This document shows positions 1-7,859 of a stretch of DNA of 30,898 bases, one piece after another. Position 1 is the first letter of the stretch; every line of letters begins with the position of its first letter. Made by a program: the position numbers and the translations under genes. Origin of the DNA: CAYRVX01 sp964642165 (GTDB lineage Bacteria; Planctomycetota; Phycisphaerae; SM23-33); NCBI GenBank assembly GCA_964642165.1, contig CAZXOC010000057.1:1-30898 (forward strand), given 5' to 3'. A model generated the notes under the pieces. The model did no database searches. It saw only the letters and a program-made list of their open reading frames with translations, and was not told the origin of the DNA.

Positions 1-292
1 GTCGGTTGTGGTAAACAAGACACGGTCGCACACTCCGCGACCGTGGCACAAGAGGGCCACCCGCACGACGGGGGTCGACTGTGGTCAACAAGACACGGTC
101 GCAGACTCCGCGACCGTGGCACAAGAGGTCCACCCGCACGACGGGGGTCGGCTCTGGTCAATAAGACGCGGTCGCACGCTCGGCAACCGTGGCAGGCGAG
201 GTTTGCCCACACGACGAGGGTCGGCTGTGGTCAATAAGACACGGTCGCACACTCCGCGACCGTGGCACAAGAGGGCGCCTGCGAACTCGGGG
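1..292. repeat. 73-bp tandem repeat array, 4 copies, each with a hairpin
   Basis: Four head-to-tail units begin at 1, 74, 147 and 220, giving an exact 73-bp period. Each opens with GTCGNNTNTGGT. Units 1, 2 and 4 contain a perfect 9-bp inverted repeat, CACGGTCGC / GCGACCGTG, around a 7-nt loop (21-45 in unit 1). Unit 3 is the most diverged and its stem has one mismatch and one G-T wobble. The period is not a multiple of three, so the apparent reading frames through it are not protein repeats. The conserved sequence spans the whole unit, which rules out a CRISPR array with variable spacers. The array touches the window edge and may continue upstream. The function is unknown; a family of hairpin-bearing intergenic repeats is the simplest reading. 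Confidence 0.9.
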
Positions 293-447
293 TGCCCCTG
301 TTACTGCTATTATAGATCGAAGGAGCTATTTGTCAACGAAAAAACACAGAGAATCTGAAGTTCCAGCCCGTTTGGGCTGCCCCGTCGGGGCGACGTGGGG
401 CGGGTCGTCTCGTTGACCACGGACACGGGAGAGCGCCCTCTTGTGCC
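264..447. repeat. 15-bp inverted repeat bracketing 154 bp
   Basis: The end of the fourth tandem unit, GGCACAAGAGGGCGC (264-278), recurs as its exact reverse complement at 433-447. The bracketed DNA is unlike the 73-bp units and contains an AT-richer patch (about 300-360) followed by two back-to-back hairpins. The arrangement resembles a small non-autonomous element with terminal inverted repeats, but no target-site duplication is visible, so this stays a structural observation. Confidence 0.5.
365..391. repeat. two adjacent short hairpins
   Basis: AGCCC-GTTT-GGGCT (365-378) is followed directly by GCCCC-GTC-GGGGC (379-391). Both stems are perfect 5-bp pairs. No T-run follows, so an intrinsic terminator is unlikely. 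The pair sits inside the interval bracketed by the 15-bp inverted repeat and may be part of an intergenic repeat family. Nothing else is recognisable between 392 and 568. Confidence 0.6.
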
Positions 448-568
448 GCCGCGACGCAAGAGGCGGATCGGGAATTGCGCGCTCGATCGTATGCCGAGGT
501 CGCCGGGCCCCCGGCGCCGCGGCACCGCCCGGGAGGGCAGCGGCGCTGGTGGAAGGCCGGTTTCCCCC

Positions 569-596
569 TTGACTTCCCCGCCGCCGCTGCTAGACT
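569..596 (+). promoter_or_regulatory. sigma70-like promoter of tRNA-Gln
   Basis: TTGACT (569-574), a 16-bp spacer and TAGACT (591-596) lie about 70 bp upstream of the tRNA. The boxes match the housekeeping consensus well and stand out in a GC-rich surround. A start near 603 would give a tRNA precursor with a leader of about 65 nt. Confidence 0.6.
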
Positions 597-666
597 GTCA
601 ACAGACCGGAGATGCAGTCGCGCTAAGGCCGAATCCCATTCGGCCCGATAATACGAGACGTCCCAC

Positions 667-737
667 TGGGGATTGGTGTAACGGTAGCACGACTGACTCT
701 GGATCAGTTAGTCAAGGTTCGAATCCTTGATCCCCAG
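667..737 (+). tRNA. tRNA-Gln (anticodon CTG)
   Basis: A full cloverleaf can be folded. The acceptor stem is TGGGGAT (667-673) with ATCCCCA (730-736), and the discriminator is G737. The D arm is GTGT/GCAC. The anticodon stem is ACTGA/TCAGT around the loop CT-CTG-GA, with anticodon CTG at 699-701. The T arm is CAAGG-TTCGAAT-CCTTG. CTG reads CAG codons, so the identity is glutamine. The 3' CCA is not encoded (TGT follows), so a CCA-adding enzyme must supply it. The gene has its own promoter upstream and a strong hairpin downstream. Confidence 0.96.
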
Positions 738-742
738 TGTCC

Positions 743-771
743 GATAAGCCCCGGGAATAACGGGGCTTATC
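743..771 (+). terminator. hairpin terminator after tRNA-Gln
   Basis: GATAAGCCCCG (743-753) pairs perfectly over 11 bp with CGGGGCTTATC (761-771) around a 7-nt loop. It begins 6 nt after the tRNA 3' end. Only a weak T-containing stretch follows, so it may act as an intrinsic terminator or a 3' processing signal. Confidence 0.7.
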
Positions 772-902
772 TTCTGCGCCCGACCGCAAGCGGAACGGCT
801 CCGAACCGGCAGTCATAGGCATGGCATAGGAACGTCCCGATTGGGGGAATCGCGGGGCCATCCTCGCCGGTGGACGCTGCGGACGCATAGCGCGGGCGGG
901 GT
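772..902. other. no recognisable feature
   Basis: Between the tRNA terminator and the transposase relic I see no open frame with recognisable protein character, no clear repeat and no promoter. Together with the relic and the stretch after it, the whole 772-1198 interval has no intact gene. Confidence 0.5.
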
Positions 903-1001
903 TCATCGCCCGGCCCGGTCCTGGACCTTCGCCGCACGCGCAGCCTCGACGAGCTGATCCCGTGGCTGTGGCTCAAAGGCATCAGCACCGGCGACTTCAC
1001 C
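903..1001 (+). pseudogene. IS256-family (Mutator-type) transposase relic
   Basis: The + frame reading through 939-1001 encodes RSLDELIPWLWLKGISTGDF followed by TEA. This is the signature N-terminal part of IS256/Mutator transposases, where families read roughly SLDELIPWLYLKGISTGDF. The residues before it (LDLRRT) also fit the family. Upstream sequence lacks the start of the protein. Downstream, similarity ends after about 20 codons and the DDE catalytic domain is absent. It is therefore a short, dead fragment. It lies about 170 bp past the tRNA-Gln gene, a kind of site that often collects mobile DNA. Boundaries are approximate. Confidence 0.75.
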
Positions 1002-1198
1002 GAGGCTCGCAGAGCCATGGTCGAGGCAGCCGTTCAGCTCCATGCAGCGAATGGCGACGAAGCGGGAACGCAGCGACGGGGGTGAGCGTCGAATGATCGA
1101 GCGACGTGTTCCACGCGCCCGCTTGAGTAATAGTGGCATACCCCTCGGAGCGCAGCCCGGGGGCGCTTGTGCGTCTGCTGCGCGAGGAGCGGGTCCTG

Positions 1199-2497
1199 GT
1201 GCGACAGCGATTGGGCGGCTTGGCGGCGGCGGCGTGCCTGGCAGGGGTTCTCTGCGCGGGCGAGGCGGCGGCGAAGGAGCTGCGGTACAAGTGCGCGATG
1301 GGGCGCGACTGCTTCCTCTATGTGCCCGACGAGACGGACGCGAACCGGACCTACTGGCTGGTCGTCGGCGTGCATGCGTATCGCGGCAAGGGCAAGGGCG
1401 CCGGCGGGCTGGCCGGCTGGGTCAAGAAGGGCAACTGCATCGTCGTCGGCCCGAGCTTCCCGAACGGCTACCAGACGCTGGGCCACGAGAGCGACAAGCA
1501 GTTGATCGGCGTCATCGGAGAGCTTCACAAGAAGCACAAGCTGCACAAGAAGGCTTTCGTGTACGGTTTCTCGGGCGGGTCGCAGTTCGCTCACCGGTTC
1601 GCGATGAAGTACCCGGAGCTGGTCGCCGGCTGCGCTTCGCATTCGGGCGGCTCGTGGGGGACGGTCAGTCCGAAGGCCCGGGGGGTGCTGTTCGCCGTCT
1701 CGACGGGCGAGGCCGATGGCGGTCGTCTGGCCGGGGCGAAGCGGTTCTTCGGCCTGCTCGAGGCGGGGCGATTCCATTACACCGCCCGCATCTGGCCGGG
1801 CGTGGGCCATCGCAAGAGCCCCGGTTCGCGGCGGATCACCCGGGAGTGCTTCGAGCTGGTGACCACGGGCCTGTATCCAGGGCAGAAGGAGGCGATGGAC
1901 AAGGAGATCGCGGCCATCGACGAACTGATCGGGGCGGAGGAGTGGGCCCGGGCGCTGGGGCGGCTGAGGAAGCTGCCCGCGCTGGAGCTCCCGCCGGCGA
2001 AGGGCGACGGCGACGGGCCGAGGAAGATGTCGCCTTCGGAGAACGCGTGGGGCTGGCGGGAGAGCAGGGAGGGCAAGGCGGCGATCCGGCAGTTTCGGGC
2101 GGCGCATCTCGTGCCGGTGACGGCGGCGAGGATGGACGAGATCGAGCAGGCGGGGTTGGGCAAGGTGGCCGCGATCGAGAAGGGCGGCGCCGACGCTCTG
2201 AAGCAGCTCATTGCGTTGGAGCGGGAGTTTGTCGGTGCGCCGAAGACGACCGCCCGGATCGACGCATTGAGAGTGAAGCTCGTTCGGGCCGGGACGGCGC
2301 GCGGGGCGCCCGCGCGGGCGAGCGCCGAGAGCAACGATGAGAAGGCACAGAGCAAGCTGAACCTCGCGAAGCTGTACCTGTCCGCCGGCAAGAAGGACCG
2401 GGCGATCGAGATCCTGCGGGGGATCGTGAAGAGCTATCCGAAGACGCCGGCAGCGACGAAGGCGCGGGAGGAGTTGGCGTCGTTGGGGGCCAAGTAG
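1199..2497 (+). CDS. secreted alpha/beta hydrolase (esterase/depolymerase-like) with C-terminal TPR
   Basis: This is a predicted exported serine hydrolase of 432 residues. I start it at GTG 1199, because GAGGAG lies 9 nt upstream and the product then opens with a good signal peptide (MRQRLGG, a hydrophobic core, cleavage near GEAAA about residue 25). A longer in-frame GTG start at 1133 would place 22 residues before that signal. The nucleophile elbow GFSGGSQ has its serine at about residue 125. A likely acid lies in TGEADGG (about 173) and the histidine in PGVGHRKSP (about 204). The spacing and the GYQ/GPSFPNG region resemble PHB-depolymerase and phospholipase/carboxylesterase-like families. 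The last 50 residues (LNLAKLYLSAGKKDRAIEIL onward) form one TPR-like helical pair. The middle (about 235-370) is charged and helical and I cannot assign it. The substrate is unknown. Confidence 0.82.
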   Translation: MRQRLGGLAAAACLAGVLCAGEAAAKELRYKCAMGRDCFLYVPDETDANRTYWLVVGVHAYRGKGKGAGGLAGWVKKGNCIVVGPSFPNGYQTLGHESDKQLIGVIGELHKKHKLHKKAFVYGFSGGSQFAHRFAMKYPELVAGCASHSGGSWGTVSPKARGVLFAVSTGEADGGRLAGAKRFFGLLEAGRFHYTARIWPGVGHRKSPGSRRITRECFELVTTGLYPGQKEAMDKEIAAIDELIGAEEWARALGRLRKLPALELPPAKGDGDGPRKMSPSENAWGWRESREGKAAIRQFRAAHLVPVTAARMDEIEQAGLGKVAAIEKGGADALKQLIALEREFVGAPKTTARIDALRVKLVRAGTARGAPARASAESNDEKAQSKLNLAKLYLSAGKKDRAIEILRGIVKSYPKTPAATKAREELASLGAK

Positions 2498-2821
2498 GGC
2501 GGATTCGTCCTCCTTGCAGAGGGCGCAGAGCCGGCAGAGGGGATGGCCTGGCCCGGCATCTCGCAACGGCAATCCCTCTGCGCTGTCTGCGTTCTCAGCG
2601 ATCCAGCGCCCGTGGGAAGCCGCAAGCGGGTGCGCGCGAAAGCGCGGCGAGCGCGTCGGGCGTCACTGGCGCATCCCCAACGTCCAGGGCCGCCGCCAGA
2701 AGGAGAAGGCGATGCGCGGGCGGATGCGCGCAAAGCCGCTCTCTCCCAACTTGCGGGATTGCCGGCAAACCGCCAGAATGTGGCGAGTGTCCCGGCCACG
2801 CAGACCATGTGGAGAACGATC
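2498..2821. other. intergenic region with imperfect inverted repeat
   Basis: This is a 324-bp stretch without a convincing gene. A GCAGAG-type motif recurs in its first part. GCAGAGGGGAT (2534-2544) pairs with ATCCCTCTGC (2572-2581), leaving one bulged G, and could form a hairpin after the hydrolase gene. Further on are the short hairpins CCGC-AA-GCGG and GCGC-GAAA-GCGC (about 2620-2645), and GCGCATC pairing with GATGCGC (about 2670-2720). A frame stays open through it into the next gene, but it has no recognisable protein character and the real start is at 2822. Confidence 0.5.
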
Positions 2822-3232
2822 ATGTCCGAGGCGAGCAAGGCGCTGGTGCGTCGGTACTACGAGGAAGTGACGGGGGATCTGGGCGGAATCGACGAGGTGG
2901 TGACTGCCGACTTCGTGGACCACCACTTCCCGCCCGATACGCCGGCCGGCCCGGCGGGCGTCAGGAAGTTCTTCATCGAGTTTGCAGGTGGTGTCTTCAG
3001 CGACATGCGGATCGAGATCGATTTCCTGCTGGCTGAGGCAGACAAGGTGGATTGCCACTTCGTCTTCCATGCCCGCCATACGGGCGATTTCGGCGACATT
3101 CCGGCCAAGGGCAACGCCATTCGTCTGCCCGCGATCAGCACGTTCCGCATCGCGGACGGCAAGCTGGCTGAGGCCTGGGAGATCTTCGACAGCGGGAGCT
3201 TGTCGCAACAGATGCAGGCGGATCCAGCCTGA
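2822..3232 (+). CDS. SnoaL-like / ester cyclase family protein
   Basis: A 136-residue protein of the SnoaL-like (ester cyclase, NTF2-fold) family. The hallmarks are the N-terminal helix ALVRRYYEEV, then DEVVTADFVDHHFPP, GVRKFF, a central MRIEIDFLLAEADKV strand pair, and the late FRIADGKLAEAWEIFD, which is typical of the fold's last strands. The length matches single-domain members. The ATG start is preceded by GGAG at 2811-2814. Upstream codons in the same frame show no conservation and are not included. Family members range from polyketide cyclases to uncharacterised stress proteins, so the reaction cannot be named. It lies 109 bp before the glycosidase gene on the same strand and may or may not be co-transcribed. 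Confidence 0.85.
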   Translation: MSEASKALVRRYYEEVTGDLGGIDEVVTADFVDHHFPPDTPAGPAGVRKFFIEFAGGVFSDMRIEIDFLLAEADKVDCHFVFHARHTGDFGDIPAKGNAIRLPAISTFRIADGKLAEAWEIFDSGSLSQQMQADPA

Positions 3233-3341
3233 ATCCGCGGCCCGGGACGCGTCGCGCTTCGGGCGGATGCGACCCGCGCCCTCGGCGGGCCCCGTCAACG
3301 GGATTGGCCCTACCGCATGCAGGAACCGCAGGAGAGTGCTC

Positions 3342-5612
3342 TTGGGCAAGCTCGGCGCAGCGCTGTGGGTGTACGTCATCTGGATCGGCTGGGGCGACAC
3401 GGCCTCTTCGGCGTCCCGGAGCCGCGGCGTGGAGGATGAGGCCCGGCGGATCGTCTCGCGGCACAAGGCGGTGTTCACCCAGCCACCGCGGCGAATCCCC
3501 AGCCGGGTGCAGACGGACGCGCCGCTGCTGGGCAACGGGGACATGGGCGTGGCCTTGGGCGGCCCGCCGGAGGCGCAGCGGCTGTGGCTGGCGAAGAACG
3601 ACTTCTGGCGGCTGAACTCGAGGTCCAGGACGTCGAGTCCCCGCGTCTTCGGGGGCCTGAACGTGAGCCTGCCCGAGCTGAAGGGGGCAAGCTACCGTGT
3701 CGAGCAGTCGCTCTTTGACGCCGTGACGCAGGCCGTCTTCACCAAGGGCGATCTCACCGTCAAGCTGCGCGCGTGGGTCGCGGCCACGAAGAACGTCCTG
3801 GTGGTGGAGCTCAGCGCCCACGGCCGGGCCGTGCCGGCGGAGATCCAGCTCCAGGTGGCCGAGGGCGGCGGGAGCGAGACCGCCGAGGGGGCCGACGCCG
3901 GCGTGCACTGGGTCTCCCGCAAGTTCGTCCGGGACGTGGAGGTCCCCAGCGGCGCGGCGGCTGCGATGAAGGTCCTCGGCGCCGAGGGCCTGTCGCTGAC
4001 CCTTCGGCCGGGCAAGCCCGTCACCGTGGCCGTCGCCATGGCGAGCGTCTTCAAGCACAAGGAGTACGTCGACGCTGCCCGCAAGTTGGCCGCCGGCCTG
4101 GACGAGGCCGCCGTCGAGGCGCTGAGGCAGGCCCACGCGAAGTGGTGGGGGGGCTTCTGGGCCAAGAGCTTCGTGGAGATCGGCGACAAGGCCCTGGAGC
4201 AGCGGTATTACCTGAGCCACTACGTCCTGGCGTCCTGTTCGCGCGATCCGGAGTTCCCGCCGGGCCTCTTCGGGACGTGGGTCACCACGGACTCGCCCGG
4301 CTGGGCGGGAGACTATCACCTCAACTACAACCACATGGCCCCGTTCTACGGGCTGTACTCGTCGAACCACATCGAGCAGGCCGACCCGTACCACGCGCCG
4401 ATCCTGGACTACATGGCGAAGGCGAAGGCCTACGCGAAGGCCGAGCTGAAGTGCCGCGGCGTGTACTACCCGGTCGGCATCGGCCCGAAGGGCATCGAGA
4501 CGACCAAGTGGGGCACGTACGACAGGAAGGGCGATTCCAGCCCGGGCCTGTTCTGCGGCCAGAAGAGCAACGCCGGCTACTGCCTGGTCAACATCGCCAT
4601 GCGATGGCGCCACACCTGCGACCCGTCGTACGCGAGGAAGCTCTACCCGTTCGTCCGCGAGGTGGCCGCGTTCTGGGAAGACTACCTCACGTGGGACGAC
4701 GCCGGCGGCCGGTACGTCATCGAGAACGACGCGGTGCACGAGAACACGTTCGGCGACTTCAACCCCGTCGTCTCGCTCGCGTTCGTCCGGCTCGCGATGG
4801 AGACGGCCCTCGAGATGAGCGGGGAGTTGGGTCTCGACCGGGCCCGGCACGAGAAGTGGCGTCACATCCACAAGCACATCAGCGGCTTCGCTACGCAGGA
4901 GAAGGGCGGCAAGACGGTCTTCCGGTACACCGAGCGCGGCACGGCGTGGTGGCGGAACAACACGCTGGGGATTCAGCACATCTACCCGGGCGGGGCCATC
5001 GGCCTGGAGAGCGCCCCGAAGCTGCTGGAGATCAGCCGCAACACGATCGACGTGATGGGCCGATGGGTGGACAACAACGGCTCGAACAGCTTCTTCCCCG
5101 CGGCGGTGCGCGTGGGGTACGACCCGAGGATCATCCTCGAGAAGCTCCACGAGTACGTCACGCGGCACGGCCAGCCCAACGGGTTCGCGGCCCGCAACCC
5201 GCACGGGATCGAGAACTGCTCCACCGTGCCCAACACGATCAACATGATGCTGTGCACGGGCCATCAGGGCGTGCTGCGCGTCTTCGGCGTCTGGCCGAGG
5301 GATCGCGACGCGCGGTTCGGGACCATCCGGGCCGAGGGGGCGTTCCTGGTCTCCGGTCAACTGGCGCGAGGGCACGCGCGGTACGTGAGAATCCTCAGCG
5401 AGCGCGGGCGGGCCTGCGTGCTGGTCAACCCCTGGCCCGGGCAAGCCGTCGTGCTCTATCGGAACGGGAAGCAGGGCGAGACGCTTCGCGGCAAGCGGCT
5501 GAGATTCCCCACGGCCGTCGGCGAGGAGATCCTCCTGGGTCCGGAAGGTACGGGCCGGGCCGAGCTGCGCCGTCGCCTCGCGGGCCAGGGGGCGAGTCCG
5601 AAGGGCGGCTGA
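3342..5612 (+). CDS. secreted glycoside hydrolase, GH95-like (alpha-L-fucosidase/galactosidase type)
   Basis: A 756-residue exported glycosidase. I chose TTG 3342 because AGGAG ends 7 nt before it and the product then starts with a signal peptide (MGKLGAALWVYVIWIGWG, then TASSA). The in-frame GTG at 3336 is too close to the ribosome site. The N-terminal beta-sandwich carries LLGNGDMGVALGG (62-74), as in the GH95 N-terminal domain. The later (alpha/alpha)6-type part has an Asn-x-Asn motif in GDYHLNYNHM (N328, N330) and an acidic cluster ENDAVHENTFGDFNP (461-475), where GH95 enzymes place their catalytic Asn pair and general acid. The family assignment rests on these motifs and could be another clan of similar fold (GH65-like). 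It is the first gene of an apparent operon with a sugar ABC transporter, 24 bp before the binding protein. It probably releases sugars for that importer. Confidence 0.75.
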   Translation: MGKLGAALWVYVIWIGWGDTASSASRSRGVEDEARRIVSRHKAVFTQPPRRIPSRVQTDAPLLGNGDMGVALGGPPEAQRLWLAKNDFWRLNSRSRTSSPRVFGGLNVSLPELKGASYRVEQSLFDAVTQAVFTKGDLTVKLRAWVAATKNVLVVELSAHGRAVPAEIQLQVAEGGGSETAEGADAGVHWVSRKFVRDVEVPSGAAAAMKVLGAEGLSLTLRPGKPVTVAVAMASVFKHKEYVDAARKLAAGLDEAAVEALRQAHAKWWGGFWAKSFVEIGDKALEQRYYLSHYVLASCSRDPEFPPGLFGTWVTTDSPGWAGDYHLNYNHMAPFYGLYSSNHIEQADPYHAPILDYMAKAKAYAKAELKCRGVYYPVGIGPKGIETTKWGTYDRKGDSSPGLFCGQKSNAGYCLVNIAMRWRHTCDPSYARKLYPFVREVAAFWEDYLTWDDAGGRYVIENDAVHENTFGDFNPVVSLAFVRLAMETALEMSGELGLDRARHEKWRHIHKHISGFATQEKGGKTVFRYTERGTAWWRNNTLGIQHIYPGGAIGLESAPKLLEISRNTIDVMGRWVDNNGSNSFFPAAVRVGYDPRIILEKLHEYVTRHGQPNGFAARNPHGIENCSTVPNTINMMLCTGHQGVLRVFGVWPRDRDARFGTIRAEGAFLVSGQLARGHARYVRILSERGRACVLVNPWPGQAVVLYRNGKQGETLRGKRLRFPTAVGEEILLGPEGTGRAELRRRLAGQGASPKGG

Positions 5613-5636
5613 CGGATTGCGGCGAAGGAGACGGCG

Positions 5637-6956
5637 ATGCGGTATGAACGGAGCCTGGGCACGTGGGCCCTGTGTGGCGCCGCCCTTGCAGGCGTGGCCA
5701 TGGCAGCCGGGTGCGGGAAGGACAAGGGCAGCGAGAGGATCATCCGGGTCACGCGGAACATCGGCGGCCGGGAGGGGTTCCGCGTCCATTTCGAGGCGTG
5801 GCAGGCGGCGTTCGAGCGCGGCAATCCCGGCTGGAAGGTCGAGCTGATCGACCTGGGCAACCAGAACGGGGACGAGTTCTACAAGACGCGGATTGCCACC
5901 GGCGACCTGCCGGAAGTGGTGATGACGTGGCAGTTGACGCCCATGCTGGTGAAGGGCCGTCACCTCGTGCCGCTGGACGAGGCGTACTACGAGAAGTTCG
6001 GCATCGCACTGCCCAGGCCGTATGAGGGCCGCTACTACACCACGCAGGGGGGCATTCAGGTCCAGGGCATCGCGGTCAACAAGCGGATGTGGGCGGACGT
6101 CGGAATCACCTCCCCGCCGCAGACGTGGGATGAGCTCACCGCGGGGCTGGCGAAGCTGAAGGCCAAGGGCCATCGGCCGCTCGTGTACGGCGGGCGGGAG
6201 TGGTCGGCCTTCCAGCCGCTGTTCTACGCCATCGCGACGAACATGTACGACCGCGCGCCGTCGCCGGGCAAGCCCTCCTGGACGATTCGCCGCAACCGGG
6301 GCGAGGTGCGGTTCGCGACGGATCCCACGGCCCGGCTGATTCTGGGCGAGATGATCGATCTGATGGAGGGATTCGTCGAGAAGGGGGCCGCCTCGGACGG
6401 CTACAACGAGGAGCAGCGGACCTTCTACGGGGGCAAGGGCGCGACGTGGATGATGGGCTGCTGGATCGCCGGGGACGTCGAGTCCAACAAGGTCGATTTC
6501 GAGATCGACTACTGGCCGATCCCGTCGATGACGGGGCGAGAGCCCGTCCTGATCACCTGCTCGAATCCCCAGAGCGGGTGGGCGATGACCACGTCGGCGA
6601 CCGGCGAGAAGCGGGCCAAGGCGAGGGCGCTGCTGGAGGCCTTCTACGAGCCGGAGGTCTACCAGCTTTTCCTGAACGGCGAGGGCCAGTTCGCGGCCGC
6701 CTCGAAGGTGCCCGTCCAAGGCCCCCAAAGCGCCTGGAAGCCGGCCCAGACGCTGTTCGACAGCATCCAACGGACGATGGACGAGTACGGCACGACGCCG
6801 GGTTTTCATATCGCCCTGGACGACATTCCCCCGCCGATCTTCTTCAGCAACACGATGAAGGCGGTCATGCAGGAGATCCTCGCGGGCACGCGCGACGTTG
6901 ACAGGCTGCTGAAGATGCTCGACGACGACTGGGACAGCGCCCTGAAAGGCATGTGA
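5637..6956 (+). CDS. sugar ABC transporter substrate-binding lipoprotein (family 1, CUT1)
   Basis: A 439-residue solute-binding protein. The N-terminus is a lipoprotein signal with AAGC as lipobox and Cys26 as the lipidated residue. The body follows the UgpB/MalE-like order: FEAWQAAFERGNPGWKVELI, a DEFYKTRIATGDLPEVV segment, VNKRMWADVGI and PPQTWDELTAGLAKLKAKG. All of these are typical of CUT1 binding proteins. AAGGAG lies 6 nt before the ATG. It sits between the GH95-like enzyme and two permease genes, so a mono- or oligosaccharide ligand released by that enzyme is likely. The ligand itself cannot be read from sequence. Confidence 0.92.
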   Translation: MRYERSLGTWALCGAALAGVAMAAGCGKDKGSERIIRVTRNIGGREGFRVHFEAWQAAFERGNPGWKVELIDLGNQNGDEFYKTRIATGDLPEVVMTWQLTPMLVKGRHLVPLDEAYYEKFGIALPRPYEGRYYTTQGGIQVQGIAVNKRMWADVGITSPPQTWDELTAGLAKLKAKGHRPLVYGGREWSAFQPLFYAIATNMYDRAPSPGKPSWTIRRNRGEVRFATDPTARLILGEMIDLMEGFVEKGAASDGYNEEQRTFYGGKGATWMMGCWIAGDVESNKVDFEIDYWPIPSMTGREPVLITCSNPQSGWAMTTSATGEKRAKARALLEAFYEPEVYQLFLNGEGQFAAASKVPVQGPQSAWKPAQTLFDSIQRTMDEYGTTPGFHIALDDIPPPIFFSNTMKAVMQEILAGTRDVDRLLKMLDDDWDSALKGM

Positions 6957-6962
6957 CGGGAC

Positions 6963-7859
6963 ATGGGCCCGGCCCCCACATTCCGTCGCCGCGGGTGGTT
7001 GGCGTCGCTGGTCCTTTGCGGCCCGGCCGTCCTGCTGTACGGGACGTTCGTCGTCCTCCCGGCCGTGCTGGGCTTCGCCTACAGCCTGACCGACTGGACC
7101 GGCTGGACGGACGAGCCGAGCTTCGTCGGGCTGGACAACTTCCGCGAGCTTGCCGGCGACGAGCGGTTCGCATCCGCGATCCGCTTCACGTTCTCCGAAA
7201 CGTGGATGATCGTGGTGTTCTTCACGTTCGGCTCGCTGGTGCTGGCTGTGCTGCTGGACCGGCTTCGGTCGGCGAAGGGGCTCATTCGGGGGCTGTTCTT
7301 CTACCCCTACATCCTCAGCATTCTCGTCGTGGCGCTGCTGTTCAAGTACCTCTGCAACTACAACCACGGCGCGGTCAACCTGCTGCTTCGCGCGATGGGG
7401 CTGGGACAGTGGGCCCAGGACTGGATGATGGACCCGCGGCTGGTGGGGTTCTTCATCTTCGCCATGGTCGCCTGGAGCGCGGTGGGCTTCTTCACCACGC
7501 TGTACCTGGCGAACCTCCAGACGATTCCCCCCGAGCTCTACGAGGCCGCGAGTATCGACGGCGCGGGGCCGGTCACCGTGTTCGCGAGGATCCAACTGCC
7601 CATGCTCGTGCCCACGGTGACGACGAACCTCGTGCTGGCGACGATCTTCGGGGTCAACCTCTTCGGGCAGATCGTGGTGACCACCGAAGGCGGGCCGGGC
7701 TACCGCACGGCCACGGTGGGCTACTACATCTACTGGCTGGGCGTGAAGAACAACCGCCAGGGCTACGCTTCGGCCGTGTCGTTCGCCGTGTTCGCCGCCC
7801 TGGTGGCCGTCGCGGTCGTGCAAGTGGCGCTGCTGCGCCGCAGGCAGGTGGAGCTGTGA
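6963..7859 (+). CDS. sugar ABC transporter permease, MalF/UgpA type
   Basis: A 298-residue inner-membrane protein with about six hydrophobic segments, beginning with WLASLVLCGPAVLLYGTFVV. The cytoplasmic EAA loop is PPELYEAASIDGAGPVTVFA (about 187-206), which docks the transporter ATPase. The opening pattern (LTDWTG, FVGLDNFREL) is the usual start of MalF/UgpA-type CUT1 permeases. The gene begins 6 nt after the binding-protein stop and overlaps the next permease by 4 nt, as in tightly coupled operons. Confidence 0.93.
   Translation: MGPAPTFRRRGWLASLVLCGPAVLLYGTFVVLPAVLGFAYSLTDWTGWTDEPSFVGLDNFRELAGDERFASAIRFTFSETWMIVVFFTFGSLVLAVLLDRLRSAKGLIRGLFFYPYILSILVVALLFKYLCNYNHGAVNLLLRAMGLGQWAQDWMMDPRLVGFFIFAMVAWSAVGFFTTLYLANLQTIPPELYEAASIDGAGPVTVFARIQLPMLVPTVTTNLVLATIFGVNLFGQIVVTTEGGPGYRTATVGYYIYWLGVKNNRQGYASAVSFAVFAALVAVAVVQVALLRRRQVEL

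Noticed and set aside
1..292. CRISPR array
   Set aside because: The whole 73-bp unit is conserved between copies, so there are no variable spacers, and no cas genes are present.
8..416. Small proteins read through the tandem repeats
   Set aside because: The 73-bp period shifts frame in each unit and the frames have no ribosome site or protein-like composition.
2543..2821. N-terminal extension of the SnoaL-like protein
   Set aside because: The open frame continues upstream, but the family fold starts at MSEASKALVRRYYEE and a GGAG site fits the ATG at 2822.
3135..7823. Very long minus-strand open frame opposite the GH95/ABC operon
   Set aside because: Its product is rich in Arg, His, Pro and Gly with no domain, as expected for the complement of high-GC genes; the plus-strand genes have clear motifs.
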